Below, piece after piece: positions 9,462 to 18,811 of a stretch of 64,000 nucleotides of DNA; the first letter of the stretch is position 1, and every line of letters begins with the position of its first letter. The notes below the pieces were generated by a model that searched no databases, was not told the origin of the DNA, and saw nothing but the letters and a program-made list of their open reading frames with translations. This stretch comes from Rhodobacter sp. (GTDB taxonomy: Bacteria; Pseudomonadota; Alphaproteobacteria; Rhodobacterales; Rhodobacteraceae): the NCBI GenBank assembly GCA_030065095.1, contig JASJDP010000017.1, forward strand, positions 62,001-126,000, written 5' to 3'. Made by a program: the position numbers and the translations under genes.

Positions 9462-10340
9462 ATGGCACTTGATGGATTTGCTGACCAGTCGTTTTCACGC
9501 CGCGCGATGCGGGCCGAGTTGCTGGACGCCGAAACCGAGCTTCAGCTTGCCTATGCGTGGCGGGACAACCGCGATGAAGAGGCGCTTCACCGTCTGATCA
9601 CCGCCTACATGCGTCTGGCGATTTCGATGGCGGCAAAGTTCAAGCGCTACGGCGCCCCGATGAACGATCTGATCCAAGAGGCGTCGCTGGGGCTGATGAA
9701 GGCCGCGGACAAGTTCGACCCCGACCGCGGGGTGCGGTTTTCCACCTACGCGGTCTGGTGGATCAAGGCGTCGATTCAGGACTTCGTGATGCGCAACTGG
9801 TCGATGGTTCGGACCGGATCGACATCGTCGCAGAAATCGTTGTTCTTCAACATGCGCCGCGTACAGGCCCGGCTGGAGCGCGAGGCTGCGGCAGCCGGCG
9901 AGCGTTTGGACAAGCACCAGCTTCGGCAGATGATCGCCACCGAAGTGGGCGTACCGCTGCATGATGTCGAGATGATGGAAGGCCGCCTGGCCGGCTCCGA
10001 TTTCTCGCTGAATGCCACTCAGTCGACCGACGACGAGGGACGAGAGTGGATCGACACGCTGGAAGACGACGGCGCTCAGGCGGCAGAACTCGTCGAGCAC
10101 GACAAGGATATCGACACGCTTCGCTCTTGGCTGGTCAAGGCGATGTCGGACCTGAACGCGCGCGAGCGGTTCATCGTGCGTGAGCGCAAGCTAAGAGAGG
10201 AACCGCGGACGCTTGAGTCTCTCGGTCAGGAACTTGGGCTGTCGAAGGAGCGCGTGCGCCAGCTGGAGGCGGCAGCTTTCGGTAAGATGCGCAAAAACCT
10301 TGAAGCGCAGTCCAAGGAAGTGCACGAATTCTTCGCATGA
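9462..10340 (+). CDS. rpoH2: RNA polymerase sigma-32-type factor RpoH2 (RpoHII)
   Basis: 292-residue sigma-70-family factor of the heat-shock group. Region 2 shows LITAYMRLAISMAAKF, NDLIQEASLGLMKAADKF and the -10-recognition stretch FSTYAVWWIKASIQDFVMRNW; SQKSLFFNMRR is the RpoH-specific segment. Region 4 is the C-terminal helix-turn-helix TLESLGQELGLSKERVRQLE. The divergence from canonical RpoH (short, SMAAKFKRYGAP variant) fits RpoHII of Rhodobacterales, which in Rhodobacter sphaeroides takes part in the singlet-oxygen response. Whether it does so here is inference. Its stop overlaps the next gene by ATGA. Confidence 0.92.
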   Translation: MALDGFADQSFSRRAMRAELLDAETELQLAYAWRDNRDEEALHRLITAYMRLAISMAAKFKRYGAPMNDLIQEASLGLMKAADKFDPDRGVRFSTYAVWWIKASIQDFVMRNWSMVRTGSTSSQKSLFFNMRRVQARLEREAAAAGERLDKHQLRQMIATEVGVPLHDVEMMEGRLAGSDFSLNATQSTDDEGREWIDTLEDDGAQAAELVEHDKDIDTLRSWLVKAMSDLNARERFIVRERKLREEPRTLESLGQELGLSKERVRQLEAAAFGKMRKNLEAQSKEVHEFFA

Positions 10341-11158
10341 GACATTCACTCCCCTGCTCATGCGCGGCCGCCGGAATTCTGGCGGCCGCTTCGTTTTCTG
10401 TCAAAGCCGAGCAGATCGACGCCGCCGATCTCTACAACCTGCCTGCCGCGGATGTGGTGATCCTTGGCGAACTGCACGACAACCCGGCGCATCATGCGCA
10501 TCAGGCGATTGCGGTCGCGGCGATGGAAGCAAAGGCGCTGGTCTTCGAGATGCTGTCCGAACGGCAAGCCCTGCGAATTACGCCCGAGCTTTTGGCATCC
10601 AAGGAGGCGCTCGAAGAAACCCTGGATTGGGAAGCCAGCGGCTGGCCGGATTTCGGGATGTATTTCCCGATCTTTCTGGCCGCCGAACAACCGGCGTTCT
10701 TCGGCGGTGCGCTGGACCGCGACGACGTGCGGCGTGCGGTATCGGACGGGGCGGCGGCCGTTCTGGGCGGCTCTGCGGCATTGTTCGGGCTGAATGAGGC
10801 GCTCGACAGCGACGAGCAGGCCTTGCGCGAGGCCGGACAGATGGCGGCACATTGCGATGCCCTGCCAGCGGAAATTCTGGGCGGCATGGTCGAGGCTCAG
10901 CGGCTGCGCGATGCGGCGATGGCGCGGGCGGTGATCGCGGCGGTGGCGGAAACCGGCGGTCCGGTTGCAGTGATCACCGGCAACGGTCACGCCCGCGCAG
11001 ACTGGGGGATACCGCGTGCCCTGGCGGCTGCCGCGCCGGAGTTGACCGTCCTGACCGTTGCGCAGTTCGAATCGCCGCCGGACGGGAACACGCCCTACGA
11101 TTTGTGGCTGGTGACCGTTCCGGCAGAGCGCGACGACCCTTGTCTGGCGTTCAAGTAG
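10337..11158 (+). CDS. ChaN family lipoprotein-like haem/iron-uptake protein
   Basis: 273-residue ChaN-like protein; the family includes a haem-binding outer-membrane protein in Campylobacter thought to act in iron acquisition. The family hallmark ILGELHDNPAHHAHQ with its His residues is near residue 45, followed by LVFEMLSERQ and DWEASGWPDFGMYFPIF; the C-terminal VITGNGHARADWGIP is also conserved. The N-terminus is signal-like (CSCAAAGILAAASFSVKA), so export is likely. The start overlaps the rpoH2 stop, so expression should follow the sigma factor, perhaps linking haem or iron handling to the oxidative/heat response. Confidence 0.85.
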   Translation: MRHSLPCSCAAAGILAAASFSVKAEQIDAADLYNLPAADVVILGELHDNPAHHAHQAIAVAAMEAKALVFEMLSERQALRITPELLASKEALEETLDWEASGWPDFGMYFPIFLAAEQPAFFGGALDRDDVRRAVSDGAAAVLGGSAALFGLNEALDSDEQALREAGQMAAHCDALPAEILGGMVEAQRLRDAAMARAVIAAVAETGGPVAVITGNGHARADWGIPRALAAAAPELTVLTVAQFESPPDGNTPYDLWLVTVPAERDDPCLAFK

Positions 11159-11618
11159 CCAGATCGAAATCGTTGGCGATCAGCCGGTGCCAACGGCGCT
11201 GCCGGTGAGCATAAAAAGCGCGCACCCAGGGCATGATCAGCGGCGTTATCAGGCCCGCCTCGACACGGATCCGGTCGGTGTATCGCGTGGCCGTCGCGGT
11301 CAGCGGTTCGAGGATGATCCAATGGTCCCAGACCCGAGCAATCGCCCCGCTTCCGTTGTCGCGCAGGGCGCGTTTCGGCGGATCCATCTCGGGGAACTCG
11401 ACGCCCATCACTTGTTGGCCGATCGGCAAAATTCCGAAGGCGCGGAGCGAAACGCGGTAGTCGCCGGGCGACCAGCGATCCGGCAGCTGTGGCGGGTCGA
11501 CCGGCCGAAAGCTCAGAAAGCCCTTCGAGACGTGGATCAGGGTGGCGGGCTTTTGCAGCGCGTCCCAGATCGCGTCGATCGGGGCGGCTAGCGTCGTCGT
11601 CAGTGCGGTCTCGGCCAT
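11151..11618 (-). CDS. SRPBCC (START-like) domain protein
   Basis: 155-residue single-domain protein of the SRPBCC superfamily, a helix-grip fold with a deep hydrophobic ligand pocket. It begins TTTLAAPIDAIWDALQKP, the usual first strand and helix, and continues with strands such as RVWDHWIILEPLTATATRYTD; the end LIMPWVRAFYAHRQRRWHRL is the long C-terminal helix. No catalytic residues can be assigned. The 3' end overlaps the convergent chaN-like gene by 8 nt. Ligand and role are unknown. Confidence 0.78.
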   Translation of the reverse strand: MAETALTTTLAAPIDAIWDALQKPATLIHVSKGFLSFRPVDPPQLPDRWSPGDYRVSLRAFGILPIGQQVMGVEFPEMDPPKRALRDNGSGAIARVWDHWIILEPLTATATRYTDRIRVEAGLITPLIMPWVRAFYAHRQRRWHRLIANDFDLAT

Positions 11619-11674
11619 GGCGATCCCATTGTCTCGCCCATTGGATGCGCCTAAGACGAACGTGGAGGGCGGAT

Positions 11675-12871
11675 ATGCTGGCTGGCAAACGGATACTTCT
11701 GATCATCGGCGGCGGGATCGCGGCTTTCAAGTCGCTGGATTTGATCCGAAGACTGCGCGAGCGCGGGGCTTCGGTGGTGCCGGTGCTGACACCAGCAGCC
11801 GAAGAGTTCGTGACACCGCTTTCCGCGTCGGCCCTGGCGGCAGAGAAGGTTTATCGCACTCTGTTCGATCTGACCGACGAGGCCGAGATGGGGCATATCG
11901 AGCTGTCGCGCGACGCCGATCTGCTGGTCGTTGCCCCCTGCACCGCCGATCTGATGGCGAAGATGGCAGGCGGGCACGCAAACGACCTGGCCTCGACCGT
12001 TCTGATGGCGACGGACAAGCGAGTGCTGATCGCACCGGCGATGAATGTAAGAATGTGGGAGCATCCCGCGACGCAGCGGAACCTGGCCACGCTGCGTGGG
12101 GACGGCGTGCTGATCGCCGGGCCGAATGAGGGCGACATGGCCTGCGGCGAATTCGGACCGGGGCGGATGGCCGAGCCGCTCGAGATCGTGGCCGCCGTGG
12201 AGGCGGCGCTGATGGACGGTCCGCTGAAGGGCAGGCATGTGGTGGTGACATCCGGACCGACGCACGAGCCGATCGACCCGGTGCGTTATATTGCGAACCG
12301 CTCGTCCGGAGCGCAGGGCGCCGCAATTGCGCGGGCCCTGGCGGCATTGGGGGCGAAGGTGACCTTCGTGACGGGACCTGCAAGCGTGCCGCCACCCGAC
12401 GGGGTCGCCGTGGTGAAAGTCGAGACGGCGCGGCAGATGCTTGACGCGGCGACCGCCGCGTTGCCCGCCGACGCGGCGGTGTTTGCGGCGGCCGTTGCCG
12501 ATTGGCGGATCGCCGAAGACCGTCCGCAGAAGATCAAGAAGGACGGTTCAGGAAAGGTGCCGGTGCTGGAGTTTTCCGAAAATCCCGACATCCTGGCGAC
12601 CGTGGCACGGATGGCAGAGGGCCGGCCCCGCTTGGTCGTCGGCTTTGCCGCCGAGACCGAGGAGGTGATTGCCAATGCCACGGCAAAGCGGCAGCGCAAG
12701 GGCTGCGACTGGATCGTGGCGAACGATGTGTCACCCTCGACGGGCATCATGGGAGGGTCCGAAAACGCGGTGACGCTGATTTCTGCCGATGGCGCCGAGG
12801 AATGGCCGAGGATGGGCAAGGATCAGGTCGCCGCGCGACTGGCCGACAAGATTGCCGAGGCCCTGGAGTGA
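11675..12871 (+). CDS. coaBC: Phosphopantothenoylcysteine decarboxylase / phosphopantothenate-cysteine ligase
   Basis: 398-residue bifunctional coenzyme A enzyme. The N-terminal flavoprotein decarboxylase (CoaC) has [19 protein letters not shown], the substrate motif [13 protein letters not shown] and the catalytic-Cys region [14 protein letters not shown]. The C-terminal ligase (CoaB) has [20 protein letters not shown], the KIKKDGSG Lys motif and ANDVS. The ATG at 11675 is preceded by GGAGG at the right spacing. The stop overlaps the dut start (GTGA). Normal length, no anomalies. Confidence 0.96.
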   Translation: MLAGKRILLIIGGGIAAFKSLDLIRRLRERGASVVPVLTPAAEEFVTPLSASALAAEKVYRTLFDLTDEAEMGHIELSRDADLLVVAPCTADLMAKMAGGHANDLASTVLMATDKRVLIAPAMNVRMWEHPATQRNLATLRGDGVLIAGPNEGDMACGEFGPGRMAEPLEIVAAVEAALMDGPLKGRHVVVTSGPTHEPIDPVRYIANRSSGAQGAAIARALAALGAKVTFVTGPASVPPPDGVAVVKVETARQMLDAATAALPADAAVFAAAVADWRIAEDRPQKIKKDGSGKVPVLEFSENPDILATVARMAEGRPRLVVGFAAETEEVIANATAKRQRKGCDWIVANDVSPSTGIMGGSENAVTLISADGAEEWPRMGKDQVAARLADKIAEALE

Positions 12872-13338
12872 GCACGCCGGACCTGCGCCTGATCTGGGAC
12901 CAGGGCGCGGACCGCACGCTTCCGCTGCCGTCCTATGAGACCTCGGGCGCTGCGGGGGCGGACTTGCGCGCCAACCTGCCAATCGCCCGCCGCGGCGAGG
13001 GGATACTGCTGGAGCCGATGGACCGGGCAATCGTTCCCACCGGTCTGCGGCTCGAGATCCCGCCGGGATTCGAGGCCCAGATCCGCCCACGTTCGGGTCT
13101 GGCGCTCAGGCACGGGCTGACGCTGGTGAACACGCCCGGCACCATCGACAGCGACTACCGCGGGCCGCTTGGGGTCCTGATGATCAATCTGGGAAGCGAG
13201 CCCTATGTGGTTGGCCATGGCGACCGGATCGCGCAGATCGTTGTCGCACCGGTCGTGCAGGTTCGTTTCGAACTGACCGAACACCTCAGCGAGACCGGGC
13301 GCGGCGCGGGCGGGTTTGGATCCACCGGGCGCGGCTGA
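12868..13338 (+). CDS. dut: Deoxyuridine 5'-triphosphate nucleotidohydrolase (dUTPase)
   Basis: 156-residue trimeric dUTPase that hydrolyses dUTP to dUMP and pyrophosphate, keeping uracil out of DNA and feeding dTMP synthesis. The five motifs are in order: [43 protein letters not shown], and the C-terminal glycine-rich [12 protein letters not shown] arm. The start is a GTG overlapping the coaBC stop; the stop overlaps the ATG of the following moeB-like gene, so the three genes form a tightly coupled operon. Confidence 0.96.
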   Translation: MSTPDLRLIWDQGADRTLPLPSYETSGAAGADLRANLPIARRGEGILLEPMDRAIVPTGLRLEIPPGFEAQIRPRSGLALRHGLTLVNTPGTIDSDYRGPLGVLMINLGSEPYVVGHGDRIAQIVVAPVVQVRFELTEHLSETGRGAGGFGSTGRG

Positions 13339-14384
13339 TGGTCTATTTTCTCGCCCTCGCCGCCGGGCTTTGGGTCCTGGGATGGCAGCTGAAGGCGCCG
13401 CCGCAAGCGCGCTGGATCATGATCGGGTTGCTCTATCTCTGCATACTTGCCGCGCTGGCGGTGGTTCCCGACGGACACCCGCTGCAGCGCGCCATCGGGG
13501 GAAGGCTGGCGGAATGGCTGGTGCTTGGCCTGTTGGCGGCGGCGGTGTTCGGGTATCGCAGCGTGCTTTCGGCCCTGAAGCGCCGGGCCCGGCGACCTGC
13601 CGACGAGCCGCCCGCCGACACTGGCCGCTTCCGGCCGGAAGAACTGAACCGCTATGCCCGCCACATCATCCTGCGCGAGATCGGCGGGCCGGGGCAGAAA
13701 CAGTTGAAACAGGCCCGCGTGCTGGTTGTCGGCGCCGGCGGGCTGGGATCGCCGGCATTGCTTTATCTGGCCGCGGCGGGCGTCGGCACCATCGGTGTGA
13801 TCGACGACGACGCGGTGGAAGGCACCAATCTGCAGCGGCAGGTGATTCACGCAGACGAGCGGTTGGGCATGCCGAAGGTGTTTTCCGCCGAAACCGCGAT
13901 GAAGGCGGTCAATCCGTATGTGACCGTCCGGCCCTACAACCGGCGGCTGACCGAAGAGATCGCCGGCGATCTGTTCGGCGATTACGATCTTGTACTGGAC
14001 GGAACGGACAATTTCGACACACGGTATCTGGTGAACCGGGTCGGCGCCGCAAAGGGCGTGCCCCTGGTCGCCGCGGCCCTGACCCAATGGGAGGGGCAGA
14101 TCAGCCTCTACGACCCGGCCCGCGGAAGCCCTTGCTATGAGTGCGTTTTTCCCAAGGCCCCTGCGCCCGGACTGGCGCCGAGCTGTGCCGAAGCGGGTGT
14201 GCTCGGGCCGTTGCCGGGCGTGGTGGGGTCGATGATGGCCGTCGAGGCGGTCAAGGCAATCGTCGGCGCGGGAGAGACGCTTGCCGGACGGATGCTGATC
14301 TATGACGCTCTGTTCGGCGAAACACGGGTCATCGCTTTGAAGCGGCGCAAGGACTGCCCGGTTTGTGGGGCCGGTGAAACATAA
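13338..14384 (+). CDS. moeB: HesA/MoeB/ThiF family adenylyltransferase with N-terminal membrane segments
   Basis: 348-residue E1-like enzyme that adenylates the C-terminal glycine of a sulfur-carrier protein (MoaD or ThiS). The catalytic domain starts near residue 95 (NRYARHIILREIGGPG) with the nucleotide loop VVGAGGLGSPALLY, GTNLQRQVIH, LDGTDNFDTRYLVN and two zinc Cys pairs, CYEC and CPVC. Residues 1-80 are unlike ordinary MoeB (about 250 residues): they contain about three hydrophobic stretches (YFLALAAGLWVLGW, MIGLLYLCILAALAVV, LVLGLLAAAVFGY) and should anchor the enzyme in the membrane. It overlaps dut by one base. No rhodanese domain is present. Confidence 0.9.
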   Translation: MVYFLALAAGLWVLGWQLKAPPQARWIMIGLLYLCILAALAVVPDGHPLQRAIGGRLAEWLVLGLLAAAVFGYRSVLSALKRRARRPADEPPADTGRFRPEELNRYARHIILREIGGPGQKQLKQARVLVVGAGGLGSPALLYLAAAGVGTIGVIDDDAVEGTNLQRQVIHADERLGMPKVFSAETAMKAVNPYVTVRPYNRRLTEEIAGDLFGDYDLVLDGTDNFDTRYLVNRVGAAKGVPLVAAALTQWEGQISLYDPARGSPCYECVFPKAPAPGLAPSCAEAGVLGPLPGVVGSMMAVEAVKAIVGAGETLAGRMLIYDALFGETRVIALKRRKDCPVCGAGET

Positions 14385-14498
14385 TCCGTTTGCGCGCCTC
14401 CGCGCGCCCTGTTCCCAAAGAACCGCACCGCGTTGCGCTGGACAGGCATGCCGGGGCGGCTCTAGGCTGGAGGTATTGGATTTGCTGGGAGAGCCGTG

Positions 14499-15293
14499 AT
14501 GAAACCCCTTGCCCTTGCCGCGGGCCTTGCCGCCGCGGTGCTGACGACCTCCGTTTTCGCCGGGTCGCATCTGCCCGATCTGGACGGACGCACCGTTGTC
14601 GTCGTGACCGAGAACGCCTATCCGCCGCTGCAATTCGTCGATCCCGCGAGCGGCGACGCGATCGGCTGGGAATACGATGCGATGGCCGAGATCGCCGGCC
14701 GGATCAACATCACCGTCGAGTACGAGAACATCAGCTGGGACGCGATGATCGCCGCCGTGGCCGAGGGCCAGTACGATCTGGGAATGACCGGTATCACGAT
14801 CCGGGAGGATCGGGCCGAGATCGTGGATTTCTCCGATGCCTATATGCGGTCGGAGATGGTGATGATGGTGCGCGGCGATGAGGATCGCTTCAGCGACGCC
14901 GCCGGGTTTGCCGCCGACGACGATCTGCTGATGGCCGCACAGCCGGGCACGACACCGTTCTACGTGGGCGTCTATGACGTGCTCGACGGCGACGAGCAGA
15001 ATCCGCGGATCAAGCTGTTCGAAACCTTCGGTGCGGGCGTGCAGGCGCTGAAGGCGGGCGATGTCGATCTGGTGCTGACGGACGGGACAGCCGGGAACGG
15101 CTATGTCGAGGCCTCGGACGGAGGGTTGAAGATCATCGGCGAGAAACTGGGGACCGAAGATTTCGGGTTCATCTTTCCCAAGGGCTCGGACCTGGTGGAG
15201 CCTATGAATGCCGCGATCGAATCGATGAAGGACGACGGCACCATCGACGCGCTGAACCAAAAGTGGTTCCTCGACTACAAACTCGGCGGGTGA
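14499..15293 (+). CDS. Amino-acid-type ABC transporter substrate-binding protein
   Basis: 264-residue periplasmic binding protein of the SBP_bac_3 type. The signal peptide is [18 protein letters not shown] with probable cleavage before GSHLPD. The ligand fold shows the usual [47 protein letters not shown] and the C-terminal [23 protein letters not shown] ribosome-binding site lies upstream; the preceding GTG is a possible earlier start. A permease gene follows 90 nt downstream. The exact amino acid cannot be read from sequence. No ATPase gene is adjacent. Confidence 0.9.
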   Translation: MKPLALAAGLAAAVLTTSVFAGSHLPDLDGRTVVVVTENAYPPLQFVDPASGDAIGWEYDAMAEIAGRINITVEYENISWDAMIAAVAEGQYDLGMTGITIREDRAEIVDFSDAYMRSEMVMMVRGDEDRFSDAAGFAADDDLLMAAQPGTTPFYVGVYDVLDGDEQNPRIKLFETFGAGVQALKAGDVDLVLTDGTAGNGYVEASDGGLKIIGEKLGTEDFGFIFPKGSDLVEPMNAAIESMKDDGTIDALNQKWFLDYKLGG

Positions 15294-15383
15294 GGCGCGC
15301 GCCGGGAACGCTCCGATGGAGTGCGTCGGCGCCGATCGGGCGGAGCCCCGGGAGCCGTCGGGCGTGACCCGGGGCGCCGGCAC

Positions 15384-16181
15384 GTGATCCCCGAACCGCA
15401 GGACGATGGCGATTTTCCCTGGTGGCTGGTGTTCGCCGGGGCACTGGCCGCGTTTTTCATCTACCGGATCATTGCCGACGACCTTTACACTCAGGTTTTG
15501 GCAACGCTCGCCAAGGGCGTCGGAATCACCGTCTTCGTCACGCTGGTCGGCTTCGGCGCGGCCTGCGTGATCGGCTTGCTGCTGGCCGTGGCATGCCAGT
15601 CGCGATCCCTGATTCTGCGCCAGATCGCACGGTTCTATATCGAGATCATCCGCGGCATCCCGATCATCGTGCTGCTTCTCTACGTGGCCTTCGTGCTGGC
15701 CCCGGCGCTGGTGGCGGCCTGGAACTGGACCGCCGACACTGTCGGGCTCAGCCCGATCCGAACCCGTGACTTCCCGTTGTTGTGGCGGGCGATTTTGGCG
15801 CTGACCATCGGGTATTCCGCCTTCATCGCCGAAGTGTTTCGCGCAGGCCTGCAATCCGTGGACAAGGGCCAGATCGAGGCGGCAGAGGCCCTGGGGCTGA
15901 ACGGCTGGCTGCGATTTCGCCTGATCGTCTTTCCGCAGGCGTTCCGGATGATCCTGCCGCCCCTGGGCAACGACTTCGTGGCGATGGTGAAGGACTCGTC
16001 GCTGGTCTCGGTTCTGGGCGTCAGCGACATTACCCAGCTCGGCAAGGTCACGGCCGCGGGAAATTTCCGGTATTTCGAGACCTACAACGTGGTGGCGCTG
16101 ATTTATCTAATGATGACCGTCACCCTGTCTTTGGCGCTCAGGCGGCTGGAACGGCGGCTCAGGGCGCGCCAGGAGCCATGA
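15384..16181 (+). CDS. Amino-acid ABC transporter permease
   Basis: 265-residue HisM/GlnP-type inner-membrane permease. Hydrophobic segments include WWLVFAGALAAFFIY, GITVFVTLVGFGAACVIGLL and IPIIVLLLYVAFVLAPAL. The EAA loop that contacts the ATPase is QIEAAEALGLNGWLRFRLIV followed by FPQAFRMILPPLGND. The GTG at 15384 is my start choice because the protein then opens with a short polar tail before the first membrane segment; an in-frame GTG at 15321 would add 21 Arg-rich residues. It pairs with the binding protein upstream; the partner ATPase must be encoded elsewhere. Confidence 0.88.
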   Translation: MIPEPQDDGDFPWWLVFAGALAAFFIYRIIADDLYTQVLATLAKGVGITVFVTLVGFGAACVIGLLLAVACQSRSLILRQIARFYIEIIRGIPIIVLLLYVAFVLAPALVAAWNWTADTVGLSPIRTRDFPLLWRAILALTIGYSAFIAEVFRAGLQSVDKGQIEAAEALGLNGWLRFRLIVFPQAFRMILPPLGNDFVAMVKDSSLVSVLGVSDITQLGKVTAAGNFRYFETYNVVALIYLMMTVTLSLALRRLERRLRARQEP

Positions 16182-16235
16182 TTGGCCGACGCTGTCATAT
16201 GCGCTAGCTTCGGATCCATCAGAGGAGGAAAAAAC

Positions 16236-16667
16236 ATGAAAAAGCTCATTGCCGCCGCCATTCTCGCCGCCGCCCCGGTTTTTGCCGGTGATACTCCGGC
16301 GCCAGAAGGCGCCGTGGTGTATTTCGTCGGGCTGGAAGACGGCGCCACCGTCTCGAGCCCGCTGACCGTTCGTTTCGGTCTATCGGGCATGGGTGTGGCT
16401 CCTGCCGGAACCGAAAAGGAGAATACCGGCCACCACCATCTGCTGATCGACCGCCCGCCGCTCGGCGAGGGGGAATACGGAGCGGAGGAGCTCGAGCTGT
16501 CGCTCCCGTCCGACGACAACCACAAGCATTTCGGGGGCGGTCAGACGGAAACGACGATTGAGCTCGCTCCGGGCAGCCACACGCTGCAACTTGTGCTGGG
16601 CGACGCCCTGCATGTGCCGCATGACCCGCCGGTGACCTCGGATGTGATCACGATCACGGTCGAATGA
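16236..16667 (+). CDS. DUF4399 periplasmic protein
   Basis: 143-residue secreted protein of the DUF4399 family. The signal peptide is KKLIAAAILAAAPVFA, cleaved before GDTP. The family core is a beta-rich domain with the conserved His cluster GHHHLLIDRPPL around residue 65, NHKHFGGGQTETTIEL, and HTLQLVLGDALHVPH. Metal binding through these histidines is plausible but not shown. The ATG at 16236 has a strong AGGAGG site 8 nt upstream. Function is unknown; it is likely a stand-alone gene between the ABC genes and the peptidase. Confidence 0.85.
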   Translation: MKKLIAAAILAAAPVFAGDTPAPEGAVVYFVGLEDGATVSSPLTVRFGLSGMGVAPAGTEKENTGHHHLLIDRPPLGEGEYGAEELELSLPSDDNHKHFGGGQTETTIELAPGSHTLQLVLGDALHVPHDPPVTSDVITITVE

Positions 16668-16729
16668 TACTGGCCGATCCGGGCGCGGCCACCTAGGTAA
16701 GGGCAAAGCCTGCCTAAGGAGCCGCGCCA

Positions 16730-18757
16730 ATGACCAACCCGCTTCTCGACGACTGGGACACGCCGTTCGGGATCGCCCCGTTCGACCGGATATCGGACGG
16801 GGATTTTTTACCTGCGTTCGAAGAGGCGCTGGCAGCCGCACGGGCAGAGGTGGCACGGATCGCGGCCAACCCCGAACCGGCGACCTTCGAAAACACAATC
16901 GAGGCGCTGGAACGCGCCGATGAGCCGCTGGACCAAGTTCTGTCGGTGTTCTTCAACCTCGCCGGGGCTGACAGCAACCCCGCACGCGAAGCCCTGCAGC
17001 GCGAGTTCTCGCCGAAGCTGGCGCAATACGCCAACGAGATCGCGATGAACGTGGCGCTGTTTCAGCGGATCGAGGGGCTGTGGCAGTCGCGAAAGACCCT
17101 CGGCTTGAGCAAAGAGCAGGACCGGCTGCTGTATCTGCGGCGGCGCGGCTTCGTAAGGGCTGGGGCGCAGTTGGAAGGTGCGGCACGCGACCGACTGGCC
17201 GCGGTGAAAGAGCGGCTAGCGGTGCTGGGCACGCAATTCACCCAGAACCTACTGGCCGACGAACGCGACTGGTTCATGGCGTTGTCCGAGGAGGATCTTA
17301 AAGGACTGCCAGTGTTCGTCATCGACGCAGCCCGGTCGGCGGGTGAAGAAAAGGAGGCCGGCGGGCCGGTCGTGACGCTTTCGCGGTCATTGGTTGTTCC
17401 CTTCCTGCAGTTTTCGCCGCGCCGGGATTTGCGGCAAAAGGCTTACGAAGCCTGGGTTGCGCGCGGGGCAAACGGGAATGCGACGGACAACCGTGCCATA
17501 GCGGCCGAGATTCTGGCGCTGCGGGCGGAACGGGCCGATGTGCTGGGCTATGACGGTTTTGCGGCCTACAAGCTGGAAGTCGAAATGGCCAAGTCGCCCG
17601 AGGCTGTGGATGAGCTGTTGATGCGGGTCTGGCGGCCGGCACGGGCGGCGGCCGAATCGGACGCTGCCGTGTTGACCGAGATGCTGCATGCCGACGGGAT
17701 AAACGGCAGTCTGGAGCCGTGGGACTGGCGGTACTATAGCGAAAGGCGGCGCAAGGCCGAACACGACCTCGATGAGGCGGAACTGAAGCCGTATCTTCAG
17801 CTGGACAAGATGATCGACGCGGCGTTTGCCTGTGCCGGACGGCTTTTCGGGCTGCAATTCGCGCCGGTGGACCTGCCGCTCTACCATCCCGACGTGCGGG
17901 CCTGGGAGGTCACGCGGGACGGACGGCATTTGGCGCTGTTCGTCGGCGACTATTTCGCGCGCGGCTCAAAGCGGTCGGGGGCGTGGTGCTCGGCCTTCCG
18001 CCAGCAGCAGCGGCTGGCTGACGACATCCGGCCGATCGTCGTGAATGTCTGCAATTTCGCCAAGCCTTTGGCAGGCGCCCCGGCGTTGCTGAGCTATGAC
18101 GATGCGCGGACGCTGTTCCATGAGTTCGGCCACGCCCTGCACCAGATGCTGTCGGATGTGACCTACAAGTCGATCTCGGGGACGTCCGTGGCGCGGGATT
18201 TCGTGGAACTGCCGAGCCAGCTCTTCGAGCATTGGCTGGAGGTGCCGGAGGTGCTGGAAGAGTTCGCGACGCATGCTCGGACCGGCGTGGCGATGCCGAA
18301 GGACATGCTCGAAAAAGTGCTGGAGGCCGTGAATTTCGATATGGGTTTTCAGACGGTGGAATATGTCGCCTCTGCCTTGGTCGACCTGAGGTTTCACCGC
18401 GGATCGCCGCCCCGGGATCCGATGGCGCGGCAGGCCGAGATACTGGACGAGATCGGGATGCCGCACGCCATCCGAATGCGCCACGGCACGCCGCATTTTG
18501 CCCATGTGTTCGCCGGTGACGGGTACTCGTCGGGGTATTACAGCTATATGTGGTCCGAAGTGATGGACGCCGACGCATTCGAGGCTTTCGCAGAGGCCGG
18601 CGGAGCCTTCGACGCGGCAACGGCGAAGAAGCTGGAACGGTTCATCCTGTCGGCGGGCGGGTCGGAAGAGGCCGACGTTCTTTACAGAAAATTCCGCGGA
18701 CGGCTGCCGGGGGTGGAGGCACTGCTGAAGGGCCGCGGGTTGTTGGACGCGGCGTGA
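16730..18757 (+). CDS. M3 family oligopeptidase / peptidyl-dipeptidase (Dcp/PrlC-like)
   Basis: 675-residue zinc metallopeptidase of the thimet-oligopeptidase (M3) family, a cytoplasmic enzyme that degrades short peptides. The zinc motif HEFGHALHQM is in the sequence ARTLFHEFGHALHQMLS, with the third ligand Glu expected in the following DFVELPSQLFEHW. It starts MTNPLLDDWDTPFGIAPF, the usual N-terminus, and ends with the conserved GYYSYMWSEVMDADAF region. An AAGGAG-like site (CTAAGGAGC) precedes the ATG. Assignment between Dcp and oligopeptidase A cannot be settled here. Confidence 0.93.
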   Translation: MTNPLLDDWDTPFGIAPFDRISDGDFLPAFEEALAAARAEVARIAANPEPATFENTIEALERADEPLDQVLSVFFNLAGADSNPAREALQREFSPKLAQYANEIAMNVALFQRIEGLWQSRKTLGLSKEQDRLLYLRRRGFVRAGAQLEGAARDRLAAVKERLAVLGTQFTQNLLADERDWFMALSEEDLKGLPVFVIDAARSAGEEKEAGGPVVTLSRSLVVPFLQFSPRRDLRQKAYEAWVARGANGNATDNRAIAAEILALRAERADVLGYDGFAAYKLEVEMAKSPEAVDELLMRVWRPARAAAESDAAVLTEMLHADGINGSLEPWDWRYYSERRRKAEHDLDEAELKPYLQLDKMIDAAFACAGRLFGLQFAPVDLPLYHPDVRAWEVTRDGRHLALFVGDYFARGSKRSGAWCSAFRQQQRLADDIRPIVVNVCNFAKPLAGAPALLSYDDARTLFHEFGHALHQMLSDVTYKSISGTSVARDFVELPSQLFEHWLEVPEVLEEFATHARTGVAMPKDMLEKVLEAVNFDMGFQTVEYVASALVDLRFHRGSPPRDPMARQAEILDEIGMPHAIRMRHGTPHFAHVFAGDGYSSGYYSYMWSEVMDADAFEAFAEAGGAFDAATAKKLERFILSAGGSEEADVLYRKFRGRLPGVEALLKGRGLLDAA

Positions 18758-18811
18758 CAGGCCAAGGCCTGGACTGACGCACCGCGCGGCGCCGAAGCGA
18801 CGGCGCCAGTC

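Noticed and set aside
13203-15854. 883-codon minus-strand open frame across dut, moeB and the ABC genes
   Set aside because: It lies antisense to several clearly recognisable genes and its product has no family features; high GC keeps antisense frames open.
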